Positions 33,953 through 35,226 of a stretch of DNA of 35,226 bases are shown in pieces; positions within the stretch are counted from its first letter, which is position 1; every line of letters starts with the position of its first letter. The position numbers and the translations under genes were made by a program. Under the pieces are notes generated by a model. The model saw only the letters and a list, made by a program, of their open reading frames with translations, was not told the origin of the DNA and ran no database searches. The stretch spans positions 1-35,226 of the forward strand of contig JAIRQO010000006.1 in the NCBI GenBank assembly GCA_031256435.1. Reading direction: 5' to 3'. The stretch is from Cellulomonadaceae bacterium. GTDB taxonomy: Bacteria; Actinomycetota; Actinomycetes; Actinomycetales; Cellulomonadaceae.

Positions 33953-35226
33953 ATGACAACATCACAGTTCCCCGAGTGGGATGCCCAACCCTCACAGCCC
34001 GGTCAGCCGGGTCAACCCGTCAGCCAGCAGCCAGCTCAGCCAAGCCAGCCTGCACAGCCGAGCCAGCCTGGTCAAGCGAACCTCGGCGGTCAGCCGAGCC
34101 AGACCGGCCACGGCTCTGACAACTTCTTCAACTCCTGCCGCAAACTCGGCGTGGTGCGCACCCAGGATCGATGGGTGGGCGGCGTTGCCGGCGGTGTTGC
34201 ACGCAGGCTCGGATGGGACCCGCTGATTGTTCGCGGTCTACTCTTTGTGTCCTTCTTCTTCATGGGCCTCGGCCTGGTGGCGTACGCACTCGCCTGGGCA
34301 CTGCTGCCGGAGGAAACCGATGGCCGCATCCACCTCCAAGAAGCCATCCGCGGGAACTTCGATTCCGCGCTCATTGGCGCTGGCGCTGTGCTGATTGCCG
34401 GGATGGGAGGCATGAACGGCCTCAACAACTGGTTCTGGCGCGGCCACGGCTTCGGCTGGGTTCTGGGCCTCCTGCAGGCGGCTTTCTGGATTGCCGTGGT
34501 GTTCCTCATTATCCGTTACGCTCGCCAGCGCAAGCAGGATCGGGCCTGGGAATCTGGGCAGAACGCGCCGGGCGCCACGCCCCCATACCCCACTTCATAC
34601 CCCGCCAGCACGTACCCCACTACTGGTACGGATACTGATGCTGACCCTTTCGTCACACCGGCGCCGCTGCCGGACCCCACAACAGCGGCCCCCGTTACTT
34701 CTGAGGAGCCCATCATGTTCGACGACGATGCCGCCACAACCGCCCCCTTGGGGACTGACTCCTCTGATCCGCTGAGCGTGATGAATTCCTCCGTTGAGGA
34801 GGCCCGTACTGCTGGAGATGAGGCGGGTACGGCGGCTGTGGGTACGGCGGCTGCCGCTGCTGCTGCCGATGCCACGGCCAAGGTGACTGCCTCGATTCAC
34901 AATGCCTCGATTCACAGTGCGGAAATGAATGCCGGCGCTCTGCCGAACGCCGGTTACACGAACACCAGTGACCAGGGCACCGCGTACCCGAGTGCTGGCT
35001 ACCCGAGTGGTACCTACCCCAGTGCCGGTTACCCGAGTGGTACCTACCCCAGCGCTGGATATCCCAGCGCTGGATACCCGGAGGCAGGCTATGCCGGGAC
35101 TGCCTATATGCCTGTGGCACAGGCGCCTGTCAAAGAGCGTAAGCCTGTAGTTAAGGGTCCCGGCGGAAGTGCTGCGGGGGTTGTGCTGGGTGCCATTGCC
35201 CTGGTGGGCGCCGCGATTCTTGCACT
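33953..35226 (+). CDS. PspC-domain membrane protein (LiaF/EsrI-like), runs off the window
   Basis: At least 424 residues; the 3' end is outside the window. A glutamine- and proline-rich N-terminus (GQPGQPVSQQPAQPSQP) is followed by a PspC domain (RWVGGVAGGVARRLGWDPLI), two membrane segments (about residues 98-120 and 140-185), then an acidic alanine-rich stretch and a repeat of tyrosine, proline, serine and glycine (YPSAGYPSGT), then a further hydrophobic segment VVLGAIALVGAAIL at the window end. It is divergent from the PspC-kinase and shares its operator motif. By position it is the membrane inhibitor partner of LiaFSR/EsrISR-type systems. Confidence 0.8.
   Translation, partial: MTTSQFPEWDAQPSQPGQPGQPVSQQPAQPSQPAQPSQPGQANLGGQPSQTGHGSDNFFNSCRKLGVVRTQDRWVGGVAGGVARRLGWDPLIVRGLLFVSFFFMGLGLVAYALAWALLPEETDGRIHLQEAIRGNFDSALIGAGAVLIAGMGGMNGLNNWFWRGHGFGWVLGLLQAAFWIAVVFLIIRYARQRKQDRAWESGQNAPGATPPYPTSYPASTYPTTGTDTDADPFVTPAPLPDPTTAAPVTSEEPIMFDDDAATTAPLGTDSSDPLSVMNSSVEEARTAGDEAGTAAVGTAAAAAAADATAKVTASIHNASIHSAEMNAGALPNAGYTNTSDQGTAYPSAGYPSGTYPSAGYPSGTYPSAGYPSAGYPEAGYAGTAYMPVAQAPVKERKPVVKGPGGSAAGVVLGAIALVGAAILA

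Overview
This window comes from a high-GC Gram-positive bacterium (Actinomycetota). The signs are a WhiB protein, a CIRCE-controlled groES, a GuaB3-type protein next to guaB, a YbdK-type glutamate-cysteine ligase, and many apparently leaderless promoters (TANNNT six to eight bases before the start codon). The unit xfp-pta-ackA is the energy-yielding end of the phosphoketolase (bifid) shunt, so a fermentative member of the Actinomycetales or Bifidobacteriales is likely. The species cannot be fixed from sequence alone.

Left part, 1 to about 5.6 kb: an array of foreign segments separated by a 36-bp direct repeat at 27-62, 396-412 plus 1515-1541 (one copy split by an insertion sequence), 3281-3316 and 4683-4717. 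Read on the minus strand the repeat has the architecture of a XerC/XerD dif site: XerC arm TGCGCCGATAA, centre TGCCTG, XerD arm TTATGTCATC. The segments between the repeats are unrelated to each other: a truncated unknown gene; a phage head fragment (major capsid protein cut off at the repeat, plus a scaffold gene); a complete two-gene nucleotidyltransferase toxin-antitoxin-like module; and a plasmid-like replication fragment. I read this as a chromosomal array of Xer-exploiting (dif) modules. An IS1595-family element (413-1514) sits in one dif copy, and its 8-bp target duplication is centred exactly on the 6-bp dif core.

5.6-8.4 kb: an accessory strip with two GNAT acetyltransferases, a toxin-first toxin/RHH pair, and a MazEF-like pair with a palindromic operator over its own start. 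8.4-10.2 kb: a ThuA-like protein and an aldo-keto reductase in one unit. 10.2-13.3 kb: groES under a CIRCE operator, divergent from a THUMP-like methyltransferase, then a YbdK-type ligase.

13.3-25 kb is housekeeping: tsaB-rimI-sseA (ATGA overlaps) followed by tsaD, giving tRNA t6A synthesis and ribosomal protein acetylation; whiB; a MerR regulator; guaB; a DnaQ-like exonuclease overlapping guaB tail to tail; guaB3; and ptsI with two low-complexity insertions. 25-31 kb is the xfp-pta-ackA unit on the minus strand, with a large nested palindrome in front of xfp. 31.5-35.2 kb is a LiaFSR/EsrISR-like envelope-stress system: a NarL-type regulator, a PspC-containing histidine kinase, and a divergent PspC-domain membrane protein that runs off the window end. 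Both divergent promoters share the same 14-bp motif at the same spacing.

Several conserved housekeeping genes (rimI, tsaB, sseA, ptsI) and the regulator and PspC genes carry in-frame short tandem repeats coding low-complexity inserts.
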